Source: Acanthococcus lagerstroemiae | Lineage: Eukaryota > Arthropoda > Insecta > Hemiptera > Eriococcidae | Direction: 5' to 3' | NCBI GenBank assembly: GCA_031841125.1 | Contig: CM063113.1 | Span: 57,095,211 to 57,159,210, forward strand | Length of the DNA stretch: 64,000 nt | In this document: one piece after another, positions 1 to 9,440 of the stretch | How positions within the stretch are numbered: position 1 is the stretch's first letter | Layout of the letters: the number at the start of each line of letters is the position of its first letter | Translations under genes and position numbers: made by a program | The notes under the pieces: generated by a model | Told to the model about the DNA's origin: nothing | Databases searched by the model: none | The model's input: the letters and a program-made list of their open reading frames with translations, nothing else

Positions 1-599
1 AAGCTTCGCACGATAAAAAGAGGAAACCGAAAAAAAGCAAGAAGCTTTGCGGTCTACCCGGCAAACGTCCTAATACATTTAAATTGTTCCAACGTAGCCA
101 TCGTTCCCGAATAAAGGCCACACTACCGAGCTTTTGTACTTTTTTTTTCCTTCGTGTCTTTTTTTTCTCTCTTTTTCGTTGTCGTCTTCGTCGTGTCGTA
201 TTCTTGGCTCTGCTCTTCGTTGCTTTTCTATCTTTCGCTATTTCCGTGACCAGAATGTTCATGAAACATTTTAGCATATAAAGCAATTACATTATACTGT
301 TTACACTGTTTTTTTTTTTCCTTCTTTGTACCACTTTTTCGTCCTCTCTGATTCCTCAGCAGATACGTGTTCAGTTTGGAATACGACAACGAGAGATGAC
401 GAATTCGAAAAGGTTTTTCACCGAAAACGAAATAAACGGCCTCGCGAATGACTGTTTTTCGATTATTCGGCGAATTCGCGTGATCGAATGTGCCCCAGCG
501 GTTATTCTAAAACGCGGTTTATCTGCTTCGTTTGAGCAGTTCTCAAATGAAAGTTGGCAGTTCTGAAGTGTTCGTGCAGTTGTAAATTATAAGACGCTC
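1..599. other. Non-coding segment, no gene recognised
   Basis: AT-rich sequence with T-runs near 128-170 and 308-320. The short open frames have simple, biased composition and no recognisable domain. The first six bases are a HindIII site, consistent with a clone end but not proof of one. Confidence 0.5.
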
Positions 600-602
600 G
601 TT

Positions 603-870
603 AGGTTGGAACCAAGAAAAGAGCCCCTCTTACAGACATGCGGTAGCTGCGTGATAGGTACTTCAAAACTTTTCTGAACATGTTTCAGACTCCTTAAAAC
701 TATTCAAATCTAAACTATTTAAATGTGTTTAAGATTCTGCAAAACGTATGCGTAGTAGTCAGTTATAAAAAAATCATTATGGTGGAGCCCCCCCCCAAAA
801 AAAAAAGTCTTGTAGACATGCGGTAGCTTCGTCCATACTTCGAAATTATTCTGAACATCTTTATCAGTCA
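603..870. repeat. Two diverged direct repeats of ~85 bp
   Basis: The segment at about 603-690 recurs at about 782-870. Both contain AGACATGCGGTAGCT, then a shared tract around TACTTC and TTCTGAACAT, preceded by a C-rich/A-rich stretch. The intervening ~95 bp is unrelated. This looks like a locally duplicated piece of an unidentified repeat. Confidence 0.6.
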
Positions 871-899
871 TATATTTTCAAAAACACTTAATTTTTCAA

Positions 900-997
900 G
901 TGCCCTTAAATAGAAAAAATCACTAAACATTGCATATAAGTAACCTCCGGAGGTTACTTAAGTGCAACTGTAAGTGATTTTTTCCATTTAAGGGCAC
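900..997. repeat. 98-bp near-perfect palindrome (foldback/MITE-like)
   Basis: The sequence from GTGCCCTTAAAT to ATTTAAGGGCAC is an inverted repeat around 948/949. The central 22 bp is a perfect palindrome with no loop, and the outer arms pair with few mismatches. It lies immediately upstream of the LINE fragment that begins at about 1,000. It carries no coding capacity, and no target duplication could be defined by eye. Confidence 0.85.
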
Positions 998-999
998 TC

Positions 1000-1835
1000 A
1001 TGACGATTTGGTAGTGTTTTTACGTCACAGCAACCCAGAAAGAGCTAACATCGAATTACAGACCACCGTTGACCGTCTTATCAAATGGGGAGCTGAAAGA
1101 GGCCTCAAATTCTCATCTACTAAAACAAAGATACTACACTTCATCAGAAAGAGGCACCAAATGAACCTGAAACTAAAGCTTTACAATAAGCCTCTCGAAC
1201 AAGTTACAGAGGTAATTTTCCTTGGACTGATCTTCGATAGCAGGCTATGATGGGCCTCACACATACGTCAGTTCACGAAAAAATGTACTCAAAAGTTGAA
1301 CATTCGCCGAGTTCTCAACGGTATACCTCCTGAGGATCGGATAGAAAATGCCTTCTTCACCTGTACACCAGTTACATCCGCCCACTTATGGACTATGGCA
1401 ACATCGTTTACTCCACAGCCTCGCAGAGCACGCTCAATCAGCCAAATACTATACAAAACACTGCTGTAACAGGTGCCCTACGCTCCAGCCCCGTCACCAG
1501 CCTACATGTAGAAAGTAACACCATGCCTCTGCTACATCACAGAAATCTGGTTGCTCTACTGTACTATTCTCGAGTGCACACGATACCAAATCACATAAAC
1601 GCCTTCAGACTGACATCTCGTGCCACTTCATATTCCAAGTTTCGTTAACACTGCCAGCAACTATTGCAGAAATACGAATTACAAGCCCTCCGACTCATCT
1701 ACCTTTAATCAAACCTACACTTGCAGAATTGGACACTCAGGATAGGCCATACCATACTCACGCACAGCTTCTTCTACAATCGACTACCGTCCGTAAGCGA
1801 AACGTGTGACATTCGGCTTGATGTGATCCATATCC
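1000..1835 (+). pseudogene. Non-LTR retrotransposon RT, C-terminal part (I/Jockey-like), decayed
   Basis: Reading across frames gives the C-terminal part of a non-LTR reverse transcriptase. A segment with LIKWGAERGLKFSSTKTK (typical of the RT thumb of arthropod I/Jockey/R1-type LINEs) at 1,080-1,135 is followed by a FLGLIFDSRL motif at 1,218-1,247. Next come a YIRPLMDYGNIVY-like segment (1,370-1,410, frame broken) and a LHHRNL segment near 1,530. An in-frame stop after DSRL and at least two frameshifts make it non-functional. The RT catalytic motifs would lie upstream and are absent, so this is a 5'-truncated copy. Its 5' edge abuts the 98-bp palindrome. The clade call is from motif style only. 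Confidence 0.8.
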
Positions 1836-2147
1836 TCAATTACTGCCTCACGTCGTATTATGGTGGTGGACTTTTACGACTCGCGTTTTCCTCAATTTGA
1901 GATAAGATTGAAAATTAAATAAATTTAGTACTTGGATTCGAAACTTCCGAAATTAATATTGCAATAATAGTAAATAGCATCGAAATTAAAAAGGTTGCTG
2001 ACCCTTTCCCGTGTCCTTAAATTTGGGAACAAAAAATAACTCGACGAGGACCTGTACCACTTTTATGTTTATATCAGTAAATTTAGAATATTTAACTTTT
2101 TCTGGGAAAATTGTTATATTTTTTTAATTTAATGGTTTAAAATTTTG

Positions 2148-2179
<32 letters not shown>

Positions 2180-2990
2180 AAAGAAACATAGTAAAAACAG
2201 ATAGTTTTTCCACATTATATCAAAATTTCAGCAGAGTTCATGTAAAACTTACTGTGCAATAAACATTCTTTTGATAGGTGTACATTCTTAGGGTCCTTTT
2301 TCTTACTCATTACCAGTCATTTATTGTCTACAACTGATAGCCGAGGGCCAAGAAAGATAAAGAACCTTAGTTGATAGCAATTAGATCGCATGAAAAGTGT
2401 TTTACAATTGGGAACAATGGCACGTGTCCACCCCCAATATTTTTACATCGTTTTCTAATATCGGCGATTTTTAAAAAATACCGCAATTTTCGACTTTTTC
2501 TCCCTTGAAAACCTTTTTGTGCCTCCCTTTTGGGAAACCCCTAGTTATGCCACTGATTGGGAACGTCTTGAAGTCAGAACTAAAAAAGAAGGAAAGAACG
2601 AATTGTGAATGATTTGGACGAGTAATTCTCGTTCAACTCCACTTAGCCTTTTGGTTTTTATTCTGGCCAAAGTTACAGGTTTAGTTTCCGCTGTGATTTG
2701 TTCCGCAAAAATAATTAGTTCTTATTCACTTTTTTTTTTTTTTTTTTTTTTTTTGGCGAAGAACCTCTTGTTTTTGTTGCCCTGAGGCCCTGACTCAACG
2801 TATTTATACTGCGGATTAGAATATTAAAAGTCGTCAAACAGCGTATGAGTCCAAGTAATATCACGTTTGATTAAAACAAAGTACTAAGAAAATATTACTT
2901 TATTTTCTTAGAAGCTCAACTGATAACAAAATGTAGGTACAATTAAAAATCGTGCACCGTGTTGTATAGTCAACACTCAACACCTCTTAA
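1836..2990. other. AT-rich non-coding segment with long poly(A)/poly(T) runs
   Basis: This segment contains an A-run at about 2,148-2,177 and a T-run at about 2,728-2,754. It also has a CCACTGATTGG/TATGCCACTG segment near 2,545-2,565 that matches, on the minus strand, the AGTGGCGTA-type repeat ends seen elsewhere in the window. No open frame of interest was found. It is probably degraded repeat DNA. Confidence 0.5.
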
Positions 2991-3044
2991 TCTTTGGCAG
3001 GAGGTTAAATCGGAAAACGGCTCTTTAGTTGGATGGCGAGGAGC

Positions 3045-3742
3045 AGGGAAACTGTGTTGAATAACATACAGCGGGAAAATTTCTACCTCCCCGTGGAACA
3101 GAAAGTCAGTATTGACTAATATAAAGCGGAAAAAAATCTATTTCCGCGTGGAACAGGGAAGCAGTGTTGACTGATATACGGCGGAGAACATCAATTTCCG
3201 CGTGGAATTGGGGGAACAGTGTTGACTAAAACACGTAGCGGGAAAAAATTATCTTTCTGTGGAACAGGGAAACAGTGCTGACTAACATACAGCGGGAAAA
3301 TTTCTACCTCAGTGTGGAACAGAGTAAGCATTGACTAATATAAAGCGGAAAAAATCTATTTCCGCGCAATTTCCGCGTGGAACAGGGAAACAGTGTTGAC
3401 TGATATACGGCAGAAAAAATCTATTTCCGCGTGGAATAGGGGAACAGTGTTGACTAACACGCAGCGGAAAAAAATTATCTTTCTGTGGAACAGAGAAACA
3501 GTGTTGACTAACATACAGTGGAAAAATTTCTACCTCCGCATGGAACAGAAAGTCAGTATTGACTAATATAAAGCAGAAAAAATCAATTTCCGCGTGGAAA
3601 AGGGGAACAGTATTGACTATCACGCAGCGGAAAAAATTTATCTTCCCATGGAACAGGAAAACAGTGCTGACTAACATACATACAGCGGGAAAATCTCTAC
3701 CTCAGTGTGGAACAGAGTCAGCATTGACTAATATAAAGCGGA
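3045..3742. repeat. ~55-bp minisatellite, 13 units, higher-order ABCD pattern
   Basis: A CAGTGTTGACTA-type marker recurs at about 3,050, 3,107, 3,161, 3,219, 3,270, 3,328, 3,389, 3,446, 3,500, 3,553, 3,607, 3,661 and 3,719, giving units of about 51-61 bp. Units fall into four subtypes by what follows the marker: A (ACAGCGGGAAAATTTC), B (ATAAAGCGGAAAAA), C (ATACGGC), D (ACACGCAGCGG). The order is ABCD ABCD AB D AB, so the higher-order unit is about 220 bp. The translated open frames are by-products of the repeat and are not genes. Confidence 0.9.
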
Positions 3743-3758
3743 TAATAGTATATTACTA

Positions 3759-3870
3759 TACATGTGGGTAAAGTGAATGTTTACCTAACGAAGCAAAAGT
3801 TTGCGATATGAGCCGTTAGGCGAGTTGAGCAATTTGCTGAGTTAGTAAACGTTCACGATACCCGCATGTA
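3759..3870. repeat. 112-bp imperfect foldback
   Basis: TACATGTGGGTAAAGTGAA at the left end pairs with the right arm ending ACCCGCATGTA. Both arms continue inward through GTTTAC/GTAAAC and CTAAC/GTTAG. The whole segment is therefore an imperfect palindrome and could form a long hairpin. Confidence 0.7.
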
Positions 3871-3908
3871 TTGTAAGATATTTTATTCTATATGATGTTA
3901 AAACTTCA

Positions 3909-3985
3909 GAGGAGTTATCTGTCAAAAGGGCGTCCATTCCATAAGAAATACATTGAACGGACGCCCTTTTGACAGATAACTCCTC
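3909..3985. repeat. Hairpin with perfect 27-bp arms
   Basis: The left arm 3,909-3,935 begins GAGGAGTTATCTGTC and ends GGGCGTCC. Its exact reverse complement is at 3,959-3,985, with a 23-nt loop. The core GGACGCCCTTTT recurs near 15,614, 15,664 and 17,306, which suggests a short dispersed repeat family. Confidence 0.9.
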
Positions 3986-4253
3986 ATAAATCTATCCTCT
4001 TCCTTTTCAAAATTAAAATCGCACGAATTCAGATTCACACTATCAGGATACACGAATTCACGGAATAGAAGGAACGTGGACACGTGATCGAATCATACTC
4101 TCACACTTCTCACGCTTGTTGAACTTTTCAAGTGTTTTCATTGGTTCATACTGTAGTTGACCTGTTTCTTCATTGTACCTTATTTTTCTTTCACTGCTAG
4201 TTTTACCCGCAGGTAGCTTACAGTCAAAATACTGTTTTAACATTACGTATAGA

Positions 4254-4390
4254 ATAAAATCTATTTCCGCGCAATTTTCGCGTGCAACAGGGAAACAGTG
4301 TTGACTGATATACGGCAGAAAAAATCTATTTCCGCGTGGAATAGAGGAACAGTGTTGACTAACACGCAGCGGAAAAAAATTATCTTTGGT
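4254..4390. repeat. Continuation of the minisatellite (rest of B, then C and D)
   Basis: Two markers at about 4,288 and 4,351 are followed by C-type (ATACGGCAG) and D-type (ACACGCAGCGG) tails. The tract is almost identical to 3,357-3,482. It completes the ABCD order broken at 3,742. Confidence 0.85.
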
Positions 4391-5980
4391 TCTGTGATGT
4401 ATTATATTTGCAACCCATAATGCTTACATTCATTTTATACCCTACAGAGTCTCAGAAATTTCAGACCACTTTTCGACAGATCCCGACACTCGACAGCGGT
4501 TTGAGTATTATCAGCGATGCATCGATGCCGCTTTTTCTGATGGTATCAGCCCGGTAGCACAGACCACGCAGTAATTTATCGACTGCGTCTTACCGGTAAT
4601 TTATAGGAAAACGATGTGAGCATTAATATCGACCCGGAATGTACATACATGTGTTAACAATGGCCCCGAGCGGAGGAAAAATATAACAGGTACCTAATCA
4701 CAGGGTTCTAGTCTTCGTATGTACATTTTAGAGGAACTATTTGACGTTATTTATCGAGTCGTATAATTTAAAACTATTAACCGAACTCACAGTTTTCATC
4801 GTATCCATCGCAACAGAAGTGATCGCAAATCGGAAGCAGAATTAGCCACAGGCACCAGAAGGACTGTTCACTAATTATGAGGAGAACTTTAGGCATTCGA
4901 ACGTTTTTCTCGTCTTCGCCCCATTCGATATGTTGAGAGTGTTTACACCTGCTTATACGTGAATATCCTCTGGAAGAAAATGGAGTTCGGCGGGCCAACG
5001 ATGCATGCAGACTACATATAAAGGGCTAACTTATTCGGACAATCGTGATTAATGAAGGCGAAACCTCAGTCGAGAAATCAAAACCCGGGACTGAGGTCGG
5101 TGCTATGTGAAACCACAAACACGCTGCTGTTGCACGTTACCTGGTGGCGGAGTGACAGCGAAAGAGCACCCGGGGAAAGATACAAAGCTGCCGGGAATGT
5201 AGAGAGGTCGAGACCGTGTTACAGCGGCTACGAATTTACGTCCGGAATGCGGAAAAGTCATCATTGTGCGGTCACTGAAGTTCCCGATTTCAGCGGTGTC
5301 GGGGCTCGATGAACGTATAAAAACGATGGTCGACCCTTCGGCTGCGGCAGAACGTGCAGAAAGAATCCGAATTACGTTGTTAATTTTCGTTCGATTCTAT
5401 CGCATATGCGCGCGTTTATGCGTGATGCACTGCAGGGAAAGGTACTGCAAGCCAGAAAAATAAATCTTCCAGCAGAGGTAAAATACACGATGAAAATCAA
5501 AATTATTGCATTTCTGATTTTTGTGCAGAAATCTGACAACTACTGTCGTCTTCCTCAAAAGGGAGTTAGGACGTTCCATCAACTTTCACATTTTAAATGG
5601 GGAAATTATCGAGGAAAAAAAAGTCATTAAGGAGTTTCTTTAATCACTGATTCTGAAAATATCATCACATTTTAGACTCAGTTACGTTTTCTCCCTCGTA
5701 ATCTGAATTTCAGATTTATAGGAGGCAGAGCTGACTTGACATAGAAAATCGAAGTATCGAAACAGGGGTTTGTAGGATCATCACCATCATTCATTTAGGA
5801 TCCAGTCGCTGGTAACAGTTCTGACTTCCGATCAGGGCCACCGAGAAGGACAGGGGGGTACTTTTGCCCCCGGACCCGGGTTTTTTTAAGGGCCCCGCAG
5901 AGTCACAGTAATTATAATTATCCAATAGACAATATGCCTTTTAACGAGCAAATAATTTCAGTGTAGACCCGCAGATTTTC
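4391..5980. other. Non-coding segment, no gene recognised
   Basis: Mixed-composition DNA. A minus-strand frame at 4,777-4,998 has a cysteine-rich end but no recognisable family. A polyG/polyC-rich repeat end lies at about 5,818-5,890 (GACAGGGGGGTAC, then CCCCCGGACCCGGG), resembling repeat ends elsewhere in the window. Confidence 0.45.
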
Positions 5981-5984
5981 CCCC

Positions 5985-6850
5985 GATTCCGGCTTGGCTC
6001 TTGGCGGCCCTGCTTCCGATAGCATCTCCCCACCAATCACGAACCTGGGCTATGATCACCGCTGTCGCCACATATCTAAATCTGATATTTACGCCGTCTG
6101 TCTATCGTGTTGACGATCTTCCTCTGCCTCCGGTACCAGGGACTTTTCTGAGCACGATGTTTCGCTCCAAGTCTTTGCCATCTCTGAGTGCTATGTGACC
6201 GAAATAACTTTGGATCCTTTTGTCGCACAGAGCCCTCAGCCTTTAGGTCCATATTTCGAAGACATCTACCCTTCTTCTGTCCTCCGGCTTAAGCGTTCAT
6301 GTCTCTGCAGCATACAACAGAAACACTGGGAGGAGACGTGTCTTTACTAATTTTATGCGGAGTCTTCTTGAAATCTTCTTGCAGCATGTTACGTTTTGCC
6401 GTCGTATCATCGCTGTCCTTCCAAGGGCTATCCTGCCATAAATTTATCCAGTCGAATTTCCGTATAACTCCACTGAGAAGCCCAGGTGGAACAAACTGTC
6501 TACTTTTTCTAATTCATCTAAAGCATCGCTCTGTGGCAAGACACCAGTCCAATCCACTTATATGATTTTCGTTTTGGCAGCGTTGACGTGTAAGACAAGT
6601 TGCTCACTCGCCTCTTCCGACTCTGCAGATCAGTTCTGCCATCTCGTTCTCGTCGGCTGCAAATAGTATTGTGTGGTCCGCACATCGGAGGTCAGAGATT
6701 TTCCTTTCACCGACACTTTTCCACCTTCCTTTATCGCCGGTTTCTAATATTTCTTCAGATTTTTGATCCGATTCCAATTCAGCTCGGGAGTTCAAATTTC
6801 AGAAATGAAATGTCGAAAGAATCAAATGAAGAATCAGATGGAAGATTTTA
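5985..6850 (-). pseudogene. RTE-like endonuclease/RT LINE, RT C-terminal half, decayed
   Basis: On the minus strand, conceptual translation gives an RT catalytic region with a YADD-like motif degraded to CADH (ISDLRCADHTILFAA, about 6,705-6,660). A short LHVNAAKTK segment follows, then the typical C-terminal tail of RTE-type LINEs with SYFGHIALRD near 6,210-6,180. Stops and frameshifts interrupt it throughout. The endonuclease and N-terminal RT are missing, so it is 5'-truncated. The downstream flank (minus direction) at about 5,985 runs into unrelated sequence. Confidence 0.75.
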
Positions 6851-6904
6851 AACTAGTGATCGTATAGTTATTAATTCACCAGTTATTTTATGGATGCAAC
6901 AAAT

Positions 6905-7445
6905 ATTGCTCTCCTCGACAGTGTTGCCAGATCGGAAATTGAAAAATGTACCGGCAAGAAGTTTTCCAAGTTTGTACCAGATTCCAAATATCGTTCAAAT
7001 TGTACCAAAATGTAGAAGACATTTTCTTGGTCAAGATCTTTAAAATGTACCAAAATCGACTTAATGTATTCGAATCTATCAAAAGAAATCAACAAATGAC
7101 AAAGCGTACCAGAAAATGTACCAGATCCTACAAAAACTAATCAAAATCTGCCGGAACGTACCAGAATTGTTGAAATCACTAGACATTGTACCCAGGGACG
7201 AAAATAAGGGGATACGGGGGAGGGGGCACCTAGCCTCCCTCAGCCTCCATCGGAGTTGGGAAATTTTAGTAGATGGATCAAAAGTTAGGAAAATCCAACA
7301 AGTCAAAATGTTACAAGATTGATGCTTGAGAATTCTGACTTGAGTCAGTTGGGAATTCAACAATTTTTGCCCCTCCAGAAAAAACTCTTCGCTACGTTCC
7401 TGACTGAACCAGAAAAGTTGAAATGAACCAGATCTGGCAATATTG
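6905..7445. repeat. Repeat bounded by inverted TTGCCAGATC motifs, with a GTACCA-rich interior
   Basis: GTGTTGCCAGATCGG at about 6,920 and its inverted counterpart CCAGATCTGGCAATATTG at about 7,428 form short inverted ends. The left half (6,945-7,195) contains many copies of a degenerate GTACCA(A/G) motif, with no strict period. The right half (7,187-7,410) is a copy of another dispersed repeat (see the family at 26,118-26,335). It is probably a composite of two repeats and has no coding domain. Confidence 0.5.
7187..7410 (+). repeat. Dispersed repeat family C, copy 1
   Basis: Shares GCCTCCATC(A/G)GAGTT, AAATTTTAGTAGAT and a C-rich end followed by AAAAACTCT and ACGTTCCT with 26,118-26,335, in the same order and orientation. 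A related minus-strand copy is at about 19,930-20,230. The G-rich start and C-rich end resemble many poly(G)-bearing repeats in this window. Confidence 0.7.
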
Positions 7446-7631
7446 CTCCTCGATGTGGGCGACGGACTCATAGCTTGTCGTGGGGGAAATACGTACAGAT
7501 ACATGGGCATTTTATGTGAGCAGATGATACATATTTTTATTATTTCTATTTTATATACTACTTATTGTGCAATAAGAGAGCATCCAGAAAGCTTTGTCAG
7601 CGAGGGTGCAAAAGATTCTAATTTCAAGCCC

Positions 7632-7945
7632 GTTGCAGGATCCAGTTGTTTGGTGCTCTGGGCACGAATCGAAGAGAGGTCACATTCTGCTCCGACATAC
7701 TCCACGGCGTGCTACATCCAGCCTCTGGTGCACCGTTACAGATATTCGGACTGAGAATCTTCGATACGCTTCCATCATAGCATCCAGTTGTCTGGTGCTC
7801 CGGGCACGAACTGAAGAGGGGTCGCACTCTGCTTCGAAATACTCCGCTGCGTGTTGCATCCAGGTGTCTGGTGCACCGTCGCGGATAGTCGAATCGAGAA
7901 TCTCCGATACTCTCCCGTCGCAGCATCCAGATGTCTGGGGACAGA
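7632..7945. repeat. Tandem repeat: ~71-bp half units in ~142-bp units
   Basis: A motif close to GCATCCAGTTGTCTGGTGC occurs at about 7,639, 7,711, 7,781, 7,856 and 7,923. Alternate copies are the more similar (CTCCGGGCACGAA versus CACCGTCGCGGAT tails), so the ~142-bp unit arose by duplicating a diverged ~71-bp dimer. All three frames stay open on both strands over part of it, which is a by-product of the repeat. Confidence 0.85.
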
Positions 7946-8059
7946 ACCATCGCGACACCTACGACCTCCGACCGAACAAAGGCAAGTATTAAATCTCATC
8001 GTAGAGCCGCCCCCGTGCCTCTGTCGTTCATGTTGTTCATTTGTACATACTGGGTTAAG

Positions 8060-9185
8060 AGAGAGTCATAATAGAGTTACTATTTCGAACCTCGCGTAAT
8101 TATTTCTCCAGCGCTGACAAACCTCACAAACTCACACTTCACTGTCTTACAACCCCCGTTTGAGGAAACCAGATATAACGCCGGGAAGCTTGCCTAACTC
8201 AGCCAAGGCAACTACTACGAGCATCACGATGACTACCACGTGAACTTCCCCCCTTGCAACAATGGCCACCCTGCAAACTTCCCTCGATGTAACAGGCTGA
8301 GATTATTGACGAAGAAACAGAAGAGAGTACCTCTTCACTTTTTTTTTTTAATTTTTTTGAATGGAAAAAGAAAATTATTCTGCCTTGACTCAGATGCGAA
8401 TACTGAGGATTAGATTGTTTTTCAAAATGATACGAGTGTAAAACTTTCCAAAAATTATACGAATACGTTTGGTATTTTAGAACCGATTTACTCTGAATGG
8501 CTCGAACTTCCCACGGGGTATAATTTTCTCAAATCTTATAATGCCATACCTACTCAACGCCAACGGCCTATATTAAATTCAAAACGCGCACAATTATTTG
8601 AACTTTTTCACCGGGTTAAAAGCCTCTTTCTTTTATGTCAGTTGTTTAGCTGCCATAAAACAATCAATGAGTTTTCGAGCTATGTAAATAGGAGTAATAC
8701 AGCATTTCATGTAGGTAGACTTTACTGTTTTTTTCTTTTCCTCCTATCCTCGTAATAATAACCTGTCGAAAATAGAGCTTTGCAAATACTCCGGAATCCG
8801 ATTGCGATAAAACAGTAAATAATAATTTTTTTTTACCCTTGCGGCTCCGGTATTTCTAAAGGGGATAATAATACTCGCATTTCAATAATTCATAAGAAAG
8901 GTACTGTAAACCCTTCATTTCTTTATTCTTTTTTAGGTTACATCTTTAAGCCAGGATTAAACATTTACAAAATTACCGTATAAAGAGGGGAAACCTTTGC
9001 GTACTCTAGCTAGTTTATACTCGTATTATGGAATGGACATAACTCTAATTACTATTATCTAGCTACAGGCTATCCGAGAAGTTGCACTGTTTTCCCGGCA
9101 CGATTTACTTTTCACTGATGGAAATAGTAGAGCGTTTCCGCGTGCCACAATTTTCAACGTAGGATCAAGCCCAAAGACGGAGATA
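8060..9185. other. Non-coding segment, no gene recognised
   Basis: AT-rich, with a T-run at 8,341-8,349. No coding frame above background, no inverted or tandem repeats noticed by eye. Confidence 0.5.
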
Positions 9186-9189
9186 GAAT

Positions 9190-9440
9190 TATATTTCTAG
9201 GAGGATGACTCAAGTACTGCTAGCTTTTCTAGAGGTGGAGAGGAATTAGGTGAAGTGAGAATTAAAATCGTCGGAAGCTTCAAGAGATTTTTTAGAGGCT
9301 CAAGTTCCCAAAATCATATTTGTAGGAGGATGACTGAAGTACTGCTAGCTTTTCTAGAAGGAGACGGGGAATTTAGGTGAAGTGAGAATTAAAATCCTCG
9401 TAGCTTCAGGAGATTTTTTTGAGGCTTAAGTCCCCCTCCT
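9190..9440. repeat. Two tandem copies of a ~124-bp unit
   Basis: TAGGAGGATGACT at about 9,198 and 9,323 starts two units that also share AAGTACTGCTAGCTTTTCTA and GGTGAAGTGAGAATTAAAAT, ending near AGAGATTTTTT(A/T)GAGGCT. The copies differ by scattered substitutions and small indels. Confidence 0.85.

Larger units (their letters stand above)
3743..4253. mobile_element. ~510-bp insertion interrupting the minisatellite, with inverted repeats
   Basis: The final B unit stops after ATAAAGCGGA at about 3,742 and resumes with AAAATCTATTTCCGC at about 4,254, so the intervening DNA is an insertion. It holds a 112-bp imperfect foldback (3,759-3,870), a perfect 27-bp-arm hairpin (3,909-3,985) and a pair of ~26-nt inverted repeats (3,877-3,904 and 4,234-4,261) that may be the termini of one element. 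A small minus-strand frame (4,058-4,243) has no recognisable domain. Confidence 0.7.

Noticed and set aside
3309..3677. 122-codon minus-strand frame with repeated FLFHAE-type units
   Set aside because: It is the translation of the ~55-bp minisatellite. The apparent protein repeats follow the DNA repeat and shift frame with unit length.
4777..4998. Minus-strand frame with a Cys-rich end resembling a small secreted or LDL-A-like protein
   Set aside because: Cysteine number and spacing fit no family I can name, and there is no signal peptide, splice context or homologous copy.
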